Shown: positions 7,723 to 17,023, numbered from the stretch's first letter. The stretch: 64,000 nt of DNA from Streptomyces seoulensis (GCA_013364255.1 CP054936.1:6280353-6344352), one strand, 5' to 3'. The notes: generated from the letters alone by a model not told the origin. Numbers and translations: made by a program.

Positions 7723-8277
7723 GGTGGTTCCTCCGGCGGATGGGTGGCTTTGCCGATGGGTGGTGAGGCCGGCGACGACACACACCTTCGGGTGTCGCGA
7801 CCTCGTGCGATTGACGCATCTTGCCATTCGGGATGAGCCAATCAGGGGACTCGCCATGTCAAAATCGGATAACGGGCGACCCCCGAACCCCTCAAAGCCG
7901 CCCTCTCAAGGCCGGACCATCTGCGGGAATGACTCCTTACGGCCGCAAGATCTTCGGCCCGTCTCCGGCTGTGGATCAAAAGAACAGGTCTTTTGGGCGA
8001 TTCCAGGGCCTTGTCAAGCATTCGACGCGCACTTGTCCCCATATTGGGCCAAGTGTCGGTGTGTCGTCATGTGACCTTCGCGTTATGGACTCGTCGCCGA
8101 CGCGGTCCGTCCGGTATGAAGGTTCTTTACACCCCTCATCCGGGGCTCAGGGCGCGTGTGCGGCGCGCCCGACGCGTATGCGCCCGAAGCATCACTCACT
8201 GGGCTGTGCGCGGCCTCGCCCACCCCTCACCAGGAGTGGCCACCCTCAAACCATGAACAATTAAGGGGTAAAACCAA
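7723..8277. other. Divergent 555-bp promoter region (transporter / malic enzyme)
   Basis: No gene is credible here. The base composition is less GC-rich than the neighbours. It must hold the promoters of the leftward transporter operon and the rightward malic enzyme gene. A small perfect inverted repeat, caaaaga-acagg-tcttttg (7977-7995), is the clearest structured site and could be an operator or a small hairpin. The length leaves room for long 5' leaders or a small RNA that I cannot detect. Confidence 0.6.
7977..7995. promoter_or_regulatory. 7-bp inverted repeat, candidate operator
   Basis: Perfect arms caaaaga and tcttttg separated by acagg, AT-rich against a very GC-rich background and lying mid-way between two divergent genes. 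Its protein partner is unknown. Confidence 0.35.
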
Positions 8278-9501
8278 GTGGCAGCGGAGATCGTCAATCC
8301 TCGCAGCGACAGCAGTACGGATCAGGACGGCGGGGCAGAGCCGCTGGATTCCTTCGATCCGGCGTTCGCGCTGCACCGCGGCGGCAAGATGGCCGTGCAG
8401 GCCACCGTGCCCGTCCGGGACAAGGACGACCTGTCCCTGGCGTACACGCCCGGCGTCGCGCGGGTGTGCACCGCCATCGCCGAGCAGCCGGAACTGGTCA
8501 ACGACTACACGTGGAAATCGTCCGTGGTCGCCGTCGTGACCGACGGAACGGCCGTGCTCGGCCTCGGTGACATCGGTCCCGAAGCCTCCCTCCCGGTGAT
8601 GGAGGGCAAGGCGATCCTGTTCAAGCAGTTCGGCGGCGTGGACGCGGTGCCGATCGCCCTCGCCTGCACCGACGCCGACGAGATCGTCGAGACCGTCGTG
8701 CGGCTCGCGCCGTCCTTCGGCGGCGTCAACCTGGAGGACATCTCGGCCCCCCGGTGCTTCGAGATCGAGCGCAAGCTCCAGGAGCGCCTGGACATCCCGG
8801 TCTTCCACGACGACCAGCACGGAACGGCGGTCGTCACCCTCGCCGCGCTGCGCAACGCGGCCCGGCTGAGCGGACGCACCATCGCCGAGCTGCGCGCCGT
8901 CATCTCCGGCGCCGGCGCGGCCGGTGTCGCCATCGCCAAGATGCTGGTCGAGGCCGGCATCGGCGACGTCGCGGTCGCCGACCGCAAGGGCATCGTCTCG
9001 GCCGACCGGCAGGACCTCACCTCGGTCAAGCGCGAGCTGGCCGAGTTCACCAACAAGGCCGGCCTCACCGGGACGCTGGAGGACGCGCTCGACGGCGCCG
9101 ACGTCTTCATCGGCGTCTCCGGCGGCACGGTGGCCGAGGAGGCCGTGGCCTCCATGGCGAAGGGCGCCTTCGTCTTCGCCATGGCCAACCCGAACCCCGA
9201 GGTGCACCCCGACGTCGCGCACAAGTACGCGGCGGTCGTGGCCACCGGACGCTCCGACTTCCCCAACCAGATCAACAACGTCCTCGCCTTCCCCGGCATC
9301 TTCGCCGGGGCGCTCCAGGTGCGGGCGTCGCGGATCACCGAGGGAATGAAGATCGCGGCGGCCGAGGCGCTGGCCGGGGTCGTCGGGGACGACCTCGCCG
9401 CGGACTACGTGATCCCCTCGCCGTTCGACGAGCGGGTCGCCCCCGCCGTGACGGCGGCGGTGGCCGCGGCGGCGCGCGCCGAGGGCGTCGCCCGTCGCTG
9501 A
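8278..9501 (+). CDS. Malic enzyme (malate oxidoreductase, decarboxylating)
   Basis: Converts L-malate to pyruvate and CO2 while reducing NAD(P)+, linking the TCA cycle to lipid and gluconeogenic metabolism. The 407-residue bacterial-type protein has the malate-binding SLAYTPGVARVC (near residues 54-65), the metal/active-site region IPVFHDDQHGTAVVTLAAL and the nucleotide-binding GAGAAGVAIAKML followed by ADRKG. In S. coelicolor the orthologous position is, from memory, the NADP-dependent enzyme; the sequence alone does not settle the cofactor. It lacks the phosphotransacetylase domain of MaeB. The start is GTG at 8278 with AAGGGG 10 bases upstream. A strong terminator follows. Confidence 0.94.
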   Translation: MAAEIVNPRSDSSTDQDGGAEPLDSFDPAFALHRGGKMAVQATVPVRDKDDLSLAYTPGVARVCTAIAEQPELVNDYTWKSSVVAVVTDGTAVLGLGDIGPEASLPVMEGKAILFKQFGGVDAVPIALACTDADEIVETVVRLAPSFGGVNLEDISAPRCFEIERKLQERLDIPVFHDDQHGTAVVTLAALRNAARLSGRTIAELRAVISGAGAAGVAIAKMLVEAGIGDVAVADRKGIVSADRQDLTSVKRELAEFTNKAGLTGTLEDALDGADVFIGVSGGTVAEEAVASMAKGAFVFAMANPNPEVHPDVAHKYAAVVATGRSDFPNQINNVLAFPGIFAGALQVRASRITEGMKIAAAEALAGVVGDDLAADYVIPSPFDERVAPAVTAAVAAAARAEGVARR

Positions 9502-9531
9502 CGTGAGCCGGCGCGAGCCGGTGTGAACCCG

Positions 9532-9561
9532 AATGGCCCCGCCCGAAAGAGCGGGGCCATT
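9532..9561 (+). terminator. Terminator after malic enzyme
   Basis: Perfect 11-bp stem (aatggccccgc / gcggggccatt) with an 8-base loop ccgaaaga, 30 bases beyond the stop. Confidence 0.8.
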
Positions 9562-9570
9562 CTCGTGCCC

Positions 9571-9614
9571 GCACCCGCCGACGACGCGCCGCGCACCCGC
9601 CGACGACGCGCCGC
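9571..9614. repeat. Perfect 22-bp tandem duplication
   Basis: Two identical 22-bp units (9571-9592 and 9593-9614) starting gcacccgccgacgacg, with a decayed third part up to about 9640. It lies in non-coding DNA between the malic enzyme terminator and the next gene. Confidence 0.8.
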
Positions 9615-9733
9615 GCGCCCCCTCGACGAGCGCGCCGCGCACTCGGCGGTACGCGGGCGGCGGTTGGCAAGAGGGTGTGTCTCACAGGGCCGTGCGGTTC
9701 CGCAGGCGTCGGCACGCCCCTATCGTCAAGGTC

Positions 9734-10699
9734 ATGTTCGCTGTCTACGCCGCCCGAATCGACCGCGACCAGCCGCTGAACGGACTGGAGTCGGGGGAGC
9801 GCCCGGCCCCCGAGGCCCGCCCCGGCTGGAGCACCGTCAACGTCAGGGCCGCCTCCCTGAACCACCACGACCTCTGGTCGCTCAAGGGGGTGGGCCTGTC
9901 CGAGGACAAGCTGCCCATGATCCTCGGCTGCGACGCCGCAGGCGTCGACGAGGACGGCAACGAGGTCGTCCTGCACTCCGTCATCGGACAGAGCGGCCAC
10001 GGGGTCGGGCCCGAGGAGCCCCGCTCCATCCTGACCGAGCGCTACCAGGGCACCTTCGCCGAGCAGGTCGCCGTCCCCACCTGGAACGTCCTGCCCAAGC
10101 CCAAGGAGCTCTCCTTCGAGGAGGCCGCCTGCCTGCCCACGGCCTGGCTCACCGCCTACCGCATGCTGTTCACCAACGCGGGCGTACGCCCCGGCGACTC
10201 CGTCCTGGTGCAGGGCGCCGGCGGCGGTGTCGCCACCGCCGCGATCGTGCTCGGCAAGGCGGCCGGCCTGCGGGTCTTCGCCACCAGCCGCGACGAGGCC
10301 AAGCGCAAGCGGGCCCTCGAACTCGGCGCGGTGGAGGCGGTGGAGTCGGGCGCACGGCTGCCGCAGCGGGTGGACGCCGTGATCGAGACCGTCGGCGCGG
10401 CCACCTGGTCCCACTCGGTGAAGTCGCTGCGCCCCGGCGGCACCCTCGTCATCTCCGGCGCCACCAGCGGCGACCGACCCTCCCACGCCGAGCTGACCCG
10501 GATCTTCTTCCTGGAGCTGAAGGTGGTCGGTTCCACCATGGGAACCAAGGACGAGCTGGAGGACCTGCTCGCCTTCTGCGCCGCCACCGGGGTGCGCCCC
10601 GTCATCGACGAGGTGCTGCCGCTCGACCGCGCCCGCGAGGGCTTCGAACGGCTGGCCACCGGCGACCAGTTCGGCAAGATCGTCCTCACCGGCTCCTGA
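9734..10699 (+). CDS. Zinc-type alcohol dehydrogenase / quinone oxidoreductase (MDR family)
   Basis: A 321-residue medium-chain dehydrogenase/reductase. The GroES-like half runs to about residue 115 and the NAD(P)-binding half has VLVQGAGGGVATAAIVLGKA near residues 157-176. The structural-zinc Cys cluster is absent, so it is closer to the quinone-reductase and enoyl-reductase branches than to classical alcohol dehydrogenases. ASLNHHDLWSLKGV matches the family's N-D-xx-G motif. The natural substrate is unknown. The ATG at 9734 has only a weak AAGG in front; longer in-frame starts run back into the upstream terminator and repeat. Confidence 0.85.
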   Translation: MFAVYAARIDRDQPLNGLESGERPAPEARPGWSTVNVRAASLNHHDLWSLKGVGLSEDKLPMILGCDAAGVDEDGNEVVLHSVIGQSGHGVGPEEPRSILTERYQGTFAEQVAVPTWNVLPKPKELSFEEAACLPTAWLTAYRMLFTNAGVRPGDSVLVQGAGGGVATAAIVLGKAAGLRVFATSRDEAKRKRALELGAVEAVESGARLPQRVDAVIETVGAATWSHSVKSLRPGGTLVISGATSGDRPSHAELTRIFFLELKVVGSTMGTKDELEDLLAFCAATGVRPVIDEVLPLDRAREGFERLATGDQFGKIVLTGS

Positions 10700-10789
10700 C
10701 CCGGCCGACCCGCCCGGGGCCCGCGCACCGCGGGCCCCGCGCCCATCGCGCCGCGCCCCGCACGCCGCGTCCATTACGCCGCGCGTCGC

Positions 10790-11812
10790 TCAGACCTTCG
10801 GGCCGCGCAGCAGGGCGCCGATGTGGGCCGCCGCCGTCGACAGATGGCGGCGCGCGTCCTGGAGCTGGTCGGCGGTGATGCCCTGGTCGCGGGCCGCGTC
10901 GCGGATGTCGTCCCGGAAGCGGTCCAGCAGCCGGTCCAGGTCGCGGGCCGGGTCGCCGGTGGAGTCCTCGTGCGCCCAGGACGGTTCATAGGCGGCCGGG
11001 AAGTCCTCCGGGGTCCGGGAGTACTCGGCGCGCGCCGACCCCTCACCGCCCGGCGGCCGGCCGAACCCGAAGTTCTTGCCGAAGTCGCCGAACTCCTTGG
11101 CCAGCTCGGTCAGCCCGTCGCGCACCCCGGTCGGCCAGTCGCCGCGCGCGAAGTGGTCCTGCACCTGCTCCTGCACGTGCCGGGCGACCCGCTGGAACTC
11201 CTCCTGCGCCTGGGCCCGGGCCCGCTCCTGCGCCTCCTTGGCCTGGCGCCGGGCCCGCTGGGCCTCCTCGCGAGCACGCCGGCTCTCGTCCTTGGCGCGC
11301 CGGGCCTGCTCCTTCCACTCCTGCTTGACCCGGCGCATCTCCTCCTTGGCGGCGCGCCAGGCCTCCTTCTCCTCGCCCGGCTCCTCCGCCCAGGACTCCG
11401 AGCCGCCGTTCTTCGCGGAGCCCTGCCGGGCTTCGGACGCCGCCGCGCGCATCTCCCGGCGCAGGTCGCCCGCCGCGCCGCGCACGTCGGCGCGGATCTC
11501 GGCGGCGAGTTCGGCGACCGACTCGCGGATCTCCAGCTCCAGATCGGCCAGTTCACCGCTGCGGTCGGCCAGTTCGGCGCGGCCCGCGTCCGTGATGGCG
11601 TAGACCTTGCGGCCGCCCTCGGTGGTGTGGGTGACCAGACCCTCGGTCTCCAGCTTGGCCAGCCGGGGGTAGACGGTGCCCGCCGAGGGCGCGTACAGCC
11701 CCTGGAAGCGCTCCTCCAGCAGCCGGATCACCTCGTAGCCGTGGCGCGGGGCCTCGTCGAGCAGCTTGAGCAGGTACAGACGCAGACGTCCGTGGGCGAA
11801 GACGGGAGGCAT
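10790..11812 (-). CDS. PadR-family transcriptional regulator with long coiled-coil extension
   Basis: A 340-residue protein whose first ~85 residues are a PadR winged helix (RLYLLKLLDEAPRHGYEVIR; YPSAGT-type recognition segment APSAGTVYPRLAKLE; GRKVYAITDAG). Residues ~90-215 are a highly charged coiled coil (EEMRRVKQEWKEQARRAKD and similar). The C-terminal part has an aromatic/acidic stretch and a final helix bundle. Typical PadR proteins are 110-180 residues, so this one is about twice the usual size. The ATG at 11810-11812 begins one base after the stop of the DUF4097 gene, so the two are one operon. PadR proteins often repress their own operon; the inverted repeat at 12760-12787 is a likely target. 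Confidence 0.88.
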   Translation of the reverse strand: MPPVFAHGRLRLYLLKLLDEAPRHGYEVIRLLEERFQGLYAPSAGTVYPRLAKLETEGLVTHTTEGGRKVYAITDAGRAELADRSGELADLELEIRESVAELAAEIRADVRGAAGDLRREMRAAASEARQGSAKNGGSESWAEEPGEEKEAWRAAKEEMRRVKQEWKEQARRAKDESRRAREEAQRARRQAKEAQERARAQAQEEFQRVARHVQEQVQDHFARGDWPTGVRDGLTELAKEFGDFGKNFGFGRPPGGEGSARAEYSRTPEDFPAAYEPSWAHEDSTGDPARDLDRLLDRFRDDIRDAARDQGITADQLQDARRHLSTAAAHIGALLRGPKV

Positions 11813-11813
11813 G

Positions 11814-12665
11814 TCAGAGCACCTTCTTGTCGGTCGTGGCGTCCCAGGAGTCGTCCGCCGCCGGTGGGCGCCGCAGCAGGGCGATGGAGCCGGAGACGGT
11901 CGTCGCCTTCAGCCGGCCCTGGCCCGTGCCCAGCCGGCCGGTGATCCGCTTGGCGCCCCACTGGCCGCCCACCCGGAGGTCCTCGAACGCGTTGGACACC
12001 GAACCGCTCGCGGTGTTCGCCTCCACCTCGGTGTCCGCGGGGTGGGGCAGGCGGATGGCGATCTCACCCGAGACGTTGGTCAGGGCGATGTCCGTGGGGC
12101 GGCCCGCCGGGTCGATGTCGATGATCATCGAGCCGCTCACCGAGTCCGCCCGCACCGAGGAGCCGGCGCCCTCGACCACCGTCAGGTCGCCGGAGACCGA
12201 GTGGAAGCGCAGGTCGCCGGAGAGGGCCTGCGCCTCCAGGCTCCCGGAGACGGTGTCGGCGCGCACCGAGCCGGTGACGCCCACCAGCGTGGTGTCGCCG
12301 GTGACGCCCCTGACCTCCGTGCGTCCGGCTATGCCGGAGACCACCGCGGCGGCGCCGACGACCCCGACCTCCACGCGGGTGCCCGCCGGGACGGCCAGGG
12401 AGACCACGGCGCTGCGCCGCCAGCCCTTGCGGTCGAGCCACTTGAGGAAGCCCTTCCAGGGCAGGTCGTCGTAGGCGACGGTCAGCGTGCTCCCCTGCTG
12501 GGTGACCAGCAGGGGAGGGCCCTCGATCTCGGACACCTCCATGCGGGCGGCGTCCTCGTCCGTGCCCACGACGTTCACCGTGCCGTTGACGATGCGGACG
12601 TTCAGTACGGTGACGGGCTTGTCGAAGGTGAGCTTCCCGGGCTCTCCCACGGACCACTCGGACAT
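11814..12665 (-). CDS. DUF4097 beta-helix family protein
   Basis: A 283-residue DUF4097 (putative adhesin-like beta-solenoid) protein. From about residue 90 to 270 it is built of repeated short strands with V-x-G-S-V/L-x-A turns: GVTGSVRADTVSGSLEAQAL, SGDLRFHSVSGDLTV and more. There is no signal peptide, so despite the family name it is probably cytoplasmic. Family members are commonly found next to PadR or anti-sigma-type genes; the role is not known. The ATG at 12663-12665 (MSEWSVGEPGKLTF) gives the family start, and the upstream region is a promoter with a palindrome. It is the first gene of the operon with the PadR regulator. Confidence 0.85.
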   Translation of the reverse strand: MSEWSVGEPGKLTFDKPVTVLNVRIVNGTVNVVGTDEDAARMEVSEIEGPPLLVTQQGSTLTVAYDDLPWKGFLKWLDRKGWRRSAVVSLAVPAGTRVEVGVVGAAAVVSGIAGRTEVRGVTGDTTLVGVTGSVRADTVSGSLEAQALSGDLRFHSVSGDLTVVEGAGSSVRADSVSGSMIIDIDPAGRPTDIALTNVSGEIAIRLPHPADTEVEANTASGSVSNAFEDLRVGGQWGAKRITGRLGTGQGRLKATTVSGSIALLRRPPAADDSWDATTDKKVL

Positions 12666-12759
12666 GGTGCTGACCTCCTGAGAAGAGCTGAGAAGAGCTG
12701 AGAAGAACGGATCGGAACGGGGTGAAACAGTGCGAACGGGGACGACGACGCGACGCGCC

Positions 12760-12787
12760 ATATCGTGTCCTCCACAAGACACGATAT
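12760..12787. promoter_or_regulatory. Palindromic operator candidate of the DUF4097-padR operon
   Basis: Perfect 10-bp arms, atatcgtgtc and gacacgatat, separated by 8 bases. It lies 95-122 bases upstream of the DUF4097 start in an AT-rich pocket, where a promoter is expected. PadR dimers bind such dyads, so autoregulation is inferred. Confidence 0.6.
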
Positions 12788-12819
12788 ATCGCGGGCACGG
12801 AAAGTCAAGACACACGAAA

Positions 12820-12841
12820 GGGCGCCCCCGAAGGGGCGCCC
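12820..12841 (-). terminator. Terminator of the DUF6104 gene
   Basis: Stem gggcgcccc / ggggcgccc with tetraloop cgaa, 20 bases beyond the stop of the small minus-strand gene. Confidence 0.75.
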
Positions 12842-12860
12842 CGCGGGCCTGCCGACGGCC

Positions 12861-13049
12861 CTACTCGTCGTCCTCGTCGTCCTCGTCGTCCAGCCGGGCC
12901 AGCCAGGTGGCCAGCCGCTCCACCGGAACCTCGAAGTCCGGGTTCAGGTCGACGAAGGTACGCAGCTGCTCGGCCAGCCACTCGAAGGTGACCTCCTCCT
13001 CGCCCCGCCGCTTCTCCAGCTCTTCGATGCCACGGTCAGTGAAGTACAT
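12861..13049 (-). CDS. Small conserved actinobacterial protein (DUF6104 type)
   Basis: A 62-residue acidic protein starting MYFTDRGIEELEKRRG and ending in a run of Asp/Glu (DDEDDEDDE). It is a near-invariant Streptomyces protein as far as I recall, annotated DUF6104, with no known role. The middle, FEWLAEQLRTFVDLNPDF, looks helical. It sits just downstream of sucA on the same strand, but the strong hairpin at 13088-13121 between them suggests a separate transcript; it has its own terminator. Confidence 0.85.
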   Translation of the reverse strand: MYFTDRGIEELEKRRGEEEVTFEWLAEQLRTFVDLNPDFEVPVERLATWLARLDDEDDEDDE

Positions 13050-13087
13050 GCGCCCAGGATAAGTGCGCCGAAAGGCCGCGGAAACGG

Positions 13088-13121
13088 CCGGGCCGCATCC
13101 CCCGGCGGGGATGCGGCCCGG
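13088..13121 (-). terminator. Terminator of kgd/sucA
   Basis: Perfect 15-bp stem (ccgggccgcatcccc with its complement) and a cggc loop, about 40 bases beyond the kgd stop. Confidence 0.85.
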
Positions 13122-13162
13122 TCACGTACGACCCGCGGGGCGGACGGCGCCCCGCGCGGCGC

Positions 13163-16100
13163 TCACGCCTCGAACACCTCGCGCACCAGCTGCTCCTGCT
13201 CCGCCTGGTGCCGCTTGGCGGAACCCACGGCGGGGGAGGAGGAGTGCGGGCGGGAGATGCGGCGCAGGCGCTCGCTGTGCGGCACGTCCGCGCCGACCGC
13301 GAGGTCCAGGTGGTCGATCAGGTTGAGCGCGATGAACGGCCAGGCGCCCTGGTTCGCCGGCTCCTCCTGCGTCCACAGGTACTTCTCGGCGTTCGGGTAC
13401 TTCTTGATCTCCGCCTGGAGCTCGGCGCCCGGCAGCGGGTACAGGCGCTCGATGCGGATGATCGCGGTGTCCGTCGCGCCGCGCTTCTTCCGCTCGGCGT
13501 CGAGGTCGTAGTAGACCTTGCCGGAGCAGAAGACGACCTTCTTCACGGCGTTCGGCTCGACCGAGGCGTCGCCGATGACCGGGCGGAAGCCGCCCGTCGT
13601 GAACTCCTCCGTCTTCGAGGCGGCGGCCTTCAGGCGCAGCATCGACTTCGGGGTGAAGACCACCAGCGGCTTGTGGTGCGGGTTGTGCACCTGCCACCGC
13701 AGGAGGTGGAAGTAGTTCGACGGCAGGGTCGGCATCGCGACCGTCATGTTGTTCTGCGCGCACAGCTGGAGGTAGCGCTCGATGCGGGCCGAGGAGTGGT
13801 CCGGGCCCTGGCCCTCGTAGCCGTGCGGCAGCAGCAGCGTGACGCCGGAGGTCTGGCCCCACTTCTGCTCGGCGGCCGAGATGTACTCGTCGATGACCGA
13901 CTGGGCGCCGTTGGCGAAGTCGCCGAACTGGGCCTCCCACATCACCAGCGCGTCCGGGCGGGTCAGCGAGTAGCCGTACTCGAAGCCCATGACCGCGTAC
14001 TCGGAGAGCAGCGAGTCGTAGACGTTGTAGCGGGCCTGCTCGTCCGCCAGGTACAGCAGCGGCGTGTAGTCCTCGCCGGTCTCGCGGTCGATGAGGACCG
14101 CGTGGCGCTGGCCGAAGGTGCCGCGGCGGGAGTCCTGGCCGGACAGCCGGACCGGGGTGCCCTCCAGCAGCAGCGAGCCGATGGCGAGGGTCTCGCCCAT
14201 GCCCCAGTCGATGGTGCCGTCCTCGACCATCGCCGCCCGGCGCTGGAGCTGGGGCAGCAGGCGCGGGTGCACGGTGAAGTGCTCGGGCAGGTTGACCTGG
14301 GACTCGGCGATCCGCTTGACGGTCTCGGCGGAGATCGCCGTGTCGACCTGGGCCGGGAAGCCCGCCTGCGGGTCCTGGGTCTCCGGGGCGGCCGGCTGCG
14401 CGGTGGCCTCGCGGACCTCCGTGAAGACCTTCTCCAGCTGGCCCTGGTAGTCCTGGAGCGCCTGCTCGGCCTCTTCCAGGGTGATGTCGCCGCGACCGAT
14501 CAGGGACTCGGTGTAGAGCTTGCGCACCGAGCGCTTCTTGTCGATCAGGTCGTACATCAGCGGCTGGGTGAAGGCCGGGTTGTCCGACTCGTTGTGACCG
14601 CGGCGGCGGTAGCAGATGAGGTCGATCACCACGTCCTTGTTGAACGCCTGGCGGAACTCGAAGGCGAGCCGCGCGACGCGGACCACGGCCTCCGGGTCGT
14701 CGCCGTTCACGTGGAAGATCGGGGCCTCGATCATGCGGGCCACGTCGGTGGCGTACATCGAGGAGCGCGAGGACTCCGGGGCGGCGGTGAAGCCGACCTG
14801 GTTGTTGATGACGATGTGGACCGTGCCGCCGGTGCGGTAGCCGCGCAGCTGCGACATGTTCAGGGTCTCGGCCACCACGCCCTGGCCCGCGAAGGCCGCG
14901 TCGCCGTGGATCGCCACCGGCAGGACGGTGAAGTCCGTGCCGCCCTTGTTGATGACGTCCTGCTTGGCGCGGGCGATGCCCTCGATGACCGGGTCGACCG
15001 TCTCCAGGTGGGAGGGGTTGGCGGCCAGCGAGACCTTGATCTGCTCGCCGTCCAGGCCGGTGAAGGTGCCCCCGGCACCCAGGTGGTACTTCACGTCGCC
15101 GGAGCCGTGCATCGACTTCGGGTCGAGGTTGCCCTCGAACTCGCGGAAGATCTGCGCGTAGGACTTGCCGACGATGTTGGCCAGCACGTTGAGGCGGCCG
15201 CGGTGGGCCATGCCGATGACGACCTCGTCCAGCCGCGACTCGGCCGCGGAGTCGATGACCGCGTCCAGCAGCGGGATGACGGACTCGCCGCCCTCCAGGG
15301 AGAACCGCTTCTGGCCGACGTACTTGGTCTGCAGGAAGGTCTCGAAGGCCTCCGCCGCGTTCAGCCGGCGCAGGATGCGCAGCTGCTCCTCGCGCTCCGG
15401 CTTGGAGTGCGGGCGCTCCACGCGGTCCTGGATCCACTTGCGCTGCTTGGGGTCCTGGATGTGCATGAACTCGATGCCGACCGTGCGGCAGTACGAATCG
15501 CGCAGCACGCCGAGGATGTCGCGCAGCTTCATCATCGACTTGCCGGCGAAGCCGCCGACGGCGAACTCGCGCTCCAGGTCCCACAGGGTGAGCCCGTGCT
15601 CGGTGATGTCCAGGTCGGGGTGCTTGCGCTGCTGGTACTCCAGCGGGTCGGTGTCGGCCATGACGTGGCCGCGCACCCGGTAGGAGTGGATCAGCTCGAA
15701 GACGCGGGCGGCCTTGGTGACGTCGTCGTCGTGGCTGGCGTCGATGTCCTTGAGCCAGCGGACCGGCTCGTAGGGGATGCGCAGCGCCTCGAAGATGTCG
15801 TCGTAGAAGCCGTTCTCGCCGAGCAGCAGGTTGGCGACCTGGCGCAGGAACTCGCCGGAGGCGGCGCCCTGGATCACCCGATGGTCGTAGGTCGACGTGA
15901 GCGTCATGACCTTGGAGATCCCGAGCTTGTTCAGGGTGTCCTGGGAGGTGCCCTGGAACTCCGCCGGGTAGTCCATGGAGCCGACGCCCATGATCACCGA
16001 CTGGCCGGGCATCAGGCGCGGCACGGAGTGGACGGTGCCGAGGCCGCCGGGGTTGGTCAGGGAGACCGTGACGCCGGTGAAGTCGTCCATCGTCAGCTTG

Positions 16101-17023
16101 CCGTCGCGGGCGCGGCGGACGATGTCCTCGTAGGCCTGCCAGAACTCGAAGAAGTTCAGCGTCTCGGCCTTCTTGATGGCGGCCACGACGAGCTGGCGGT
16201 CACCGTTCGGCTTGACCAGGTCGATGGCCAGGCCGAGGTTGACGTGCGGCGGCTTGACCAGGGTCGGCTTGCCGTCCTTCTCGCCGAACGCGTGGTTCAT
16301 CGAGGGCATGGCCTTGATGGCCTGCACCATGGCGTAGCCGATGAGGTGCGTGAAGGAGATCTTCCCGCCCCGGGCCCGCTTGAGGTGGTTGTTGATGACG
16401 ATGCGGTTGTCGAACAGCAGCTTCACCGGGACGGCGCGCACGGAGGTGGCCGTGGGCAGTTCCAGGGAGGCGTTCATGTTCTTGACGACCGCGGCGGACG
16501 GGCCGCGCAGCGTCACGAACTCCGGGCCCTCGGGGGCCGCGGCGGCGGGCTCGGCCGGCGCCTTGGCGGCGGCCGGCTTCGCGGGCGCCGGGGCCTTCGC
16601 CGCGGCGGGCTTCGCCGGGGCGGCGGCCTTGGCCGGGGCGGCGGGCTGCGCCGGAGCGGGCTGCGCCGGAGCGGCCTGAGCCGGAGCGGCCTGGGCCTGG
16701 GGGGCCTGGGCCTGAGGGGCCTGAGCCTGAGCCTGGGGAGCCGGGGCCTGGGCGGCGGGCGCCGGCTGGGGCGTCGTGCCGGCTCCGTCGGCCCCCGCGG
16801 CCGCGGAGCCCGACGGGGCCGAGGAGTCAGCCGCGGCCGCCCCCGGCTTGTAGTCGGCGAAGAAGTCCCACCAGGCACGGTCTACGGAGTTCGGGTCCTG
16901 GAGGTACTGCTGATAGATCTCGTCGACGAGCCACTCGTTGGCACCGAAGGCCGCCGCGGGGTTCTTCCCGTCCTGGCTGGTCTCGGTGGAGATGCTCGAG
17001 TTACTGGGGGACTGTGGCGACAC
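13163..17023 (-). CDS. sucA: Multifunctional 2-oxoglutarate metabolism enzyme (Kgd / E1-E2 fusion)
   Basis: A 1286-residue actinobacterial SucA/Kgd, the thiamine-dependent E1 of 2-oxoglutarate dehydrogenase fused to a succinyltransferase-like E2 core that lacks a lipoyl domain. Residues ~25-57 hold the short docking helix (NEWLVDEIYQQYLQD). Residues ~61-166 are an Ala/Pro/Gln/Lys linker of short repeats. Residues ~167-400 form the acyltransferase core with STYDHRVIQGAASGEFL, in which the usual DHRxxDG is DHRxxQG as in mycobacterial Kgd. The E1 part follows (EYQQRKHPDLDITEHGLTLW; IGMAHRGRLNVLANI; MSQLRGYRTGGTVH). The start is GTG at 17021-17023 (MSPQSPSNSSIS). GarA-like FHA proteins regulate this family. 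A strong terminator follows. Confidence 0.96.
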   Translation of the reverse strand: MSPQSPSNSSISTETSQDGKNPAAAFGANEWLVDEIYQQYLQDPNSVDRAWWDFFADYKPGAAAADSSAPSGSAAAGADGAGTTPQPAPAAQAPAPQAQAQAPQAQAPQAQAAPAQAAPAQPAPAQPAAPAKAAAPAKPAAAKAPAPAKPAAAKAPAEPAAAAPEGPEFVTLRGPSAAVVKNMNASLELPTATSVRAVPVKLLFDNRIVINNHLKRARGGKISFTHLIGYAMVQAIKAMPSMNHAFGEKDGKPTLVKPPHVNLGLAIDLVKPNGDRQLVVAAIKKAETLNFFEFWQAYEDIVRRARDGKLTMDDFTGVTVSLTNPGGLGTVHSVPRLMPGQSVIMGVGSMDYPAEFQGTSQDTLNKLGISKVMTLTSTYDHRVIQGAASGEFLRQVANLLLGENGFYDDIFEALRIPYEPVRWLKDIDASHDDDVTKAARVFELIHSYRVRGHVMADTDPLEYQQRKHPDLDITEHGLTLWDLEREFAVGGFAGKSMMKLRDILGVLRDSYCRTVGIEFMHIQDPKQRKWIQDRVERPHSKPEREEQLRILRRLNAAEAFETFLQTKYVGQKRFSLEGGESVIPLLDAVIDSAAESRLDEVVIGMAHRGRLNVLANIVGKSYAQIFREFEGNLDPKSMHGSGDVKYHLGAGGTFTGLDGEQIKVSLAANPSHLETVDPVIEGIARAKQDVINKGGTDFTVLPVAIHGDAAFAGQGVVAETLNMSQLRGYRTGGTVHIVINNQVGFTAAPESSRSSMYATDVARMIEAPIFHVNGDDPEAVVRVARLAFEFRQAFNKDVVIDLICYRRRGHNESDNPAFTQPLMYDLIDKKRSVRKLYTESLIGRGDITLEEAEQALQDYQGQLEKVFTEVREATAQPAAPETQDPQAGFPAQVDTAISAETVKRIAESQVNLPEHFTVHPRLLPQLQRRAAMVEDGTIDWGMGETLAIGSLLLEGTPVRLSGQDSRRGTFGQRHAVLIDRETGEDYTPLLYLADEQARYNVYDSLLSEYAVMGFEYGYSLTRPDALVMWEAQFGDFANGAQSVIDEYISAAEQKWGQTSGVTLLLPHGYEGQGPDHSSARIERYLQLCAQNNMTVAMPTLPSNYFHLLRWQVHNPHHKPLVVFTPKSMLRLKAAASKTEEFTTGGFRPVIGDASVEPNAVKKVVFCSGKVYYDLDAERKKRGATDTAIIRIERLYPLPGAELQAEIKKYPNAEKYLWTQEEPANQGAWPFIALNLIDHLDLAVGADVPHSERLRRISRPHSSSPAVGSAKRHQAEQEQLVREVFEA

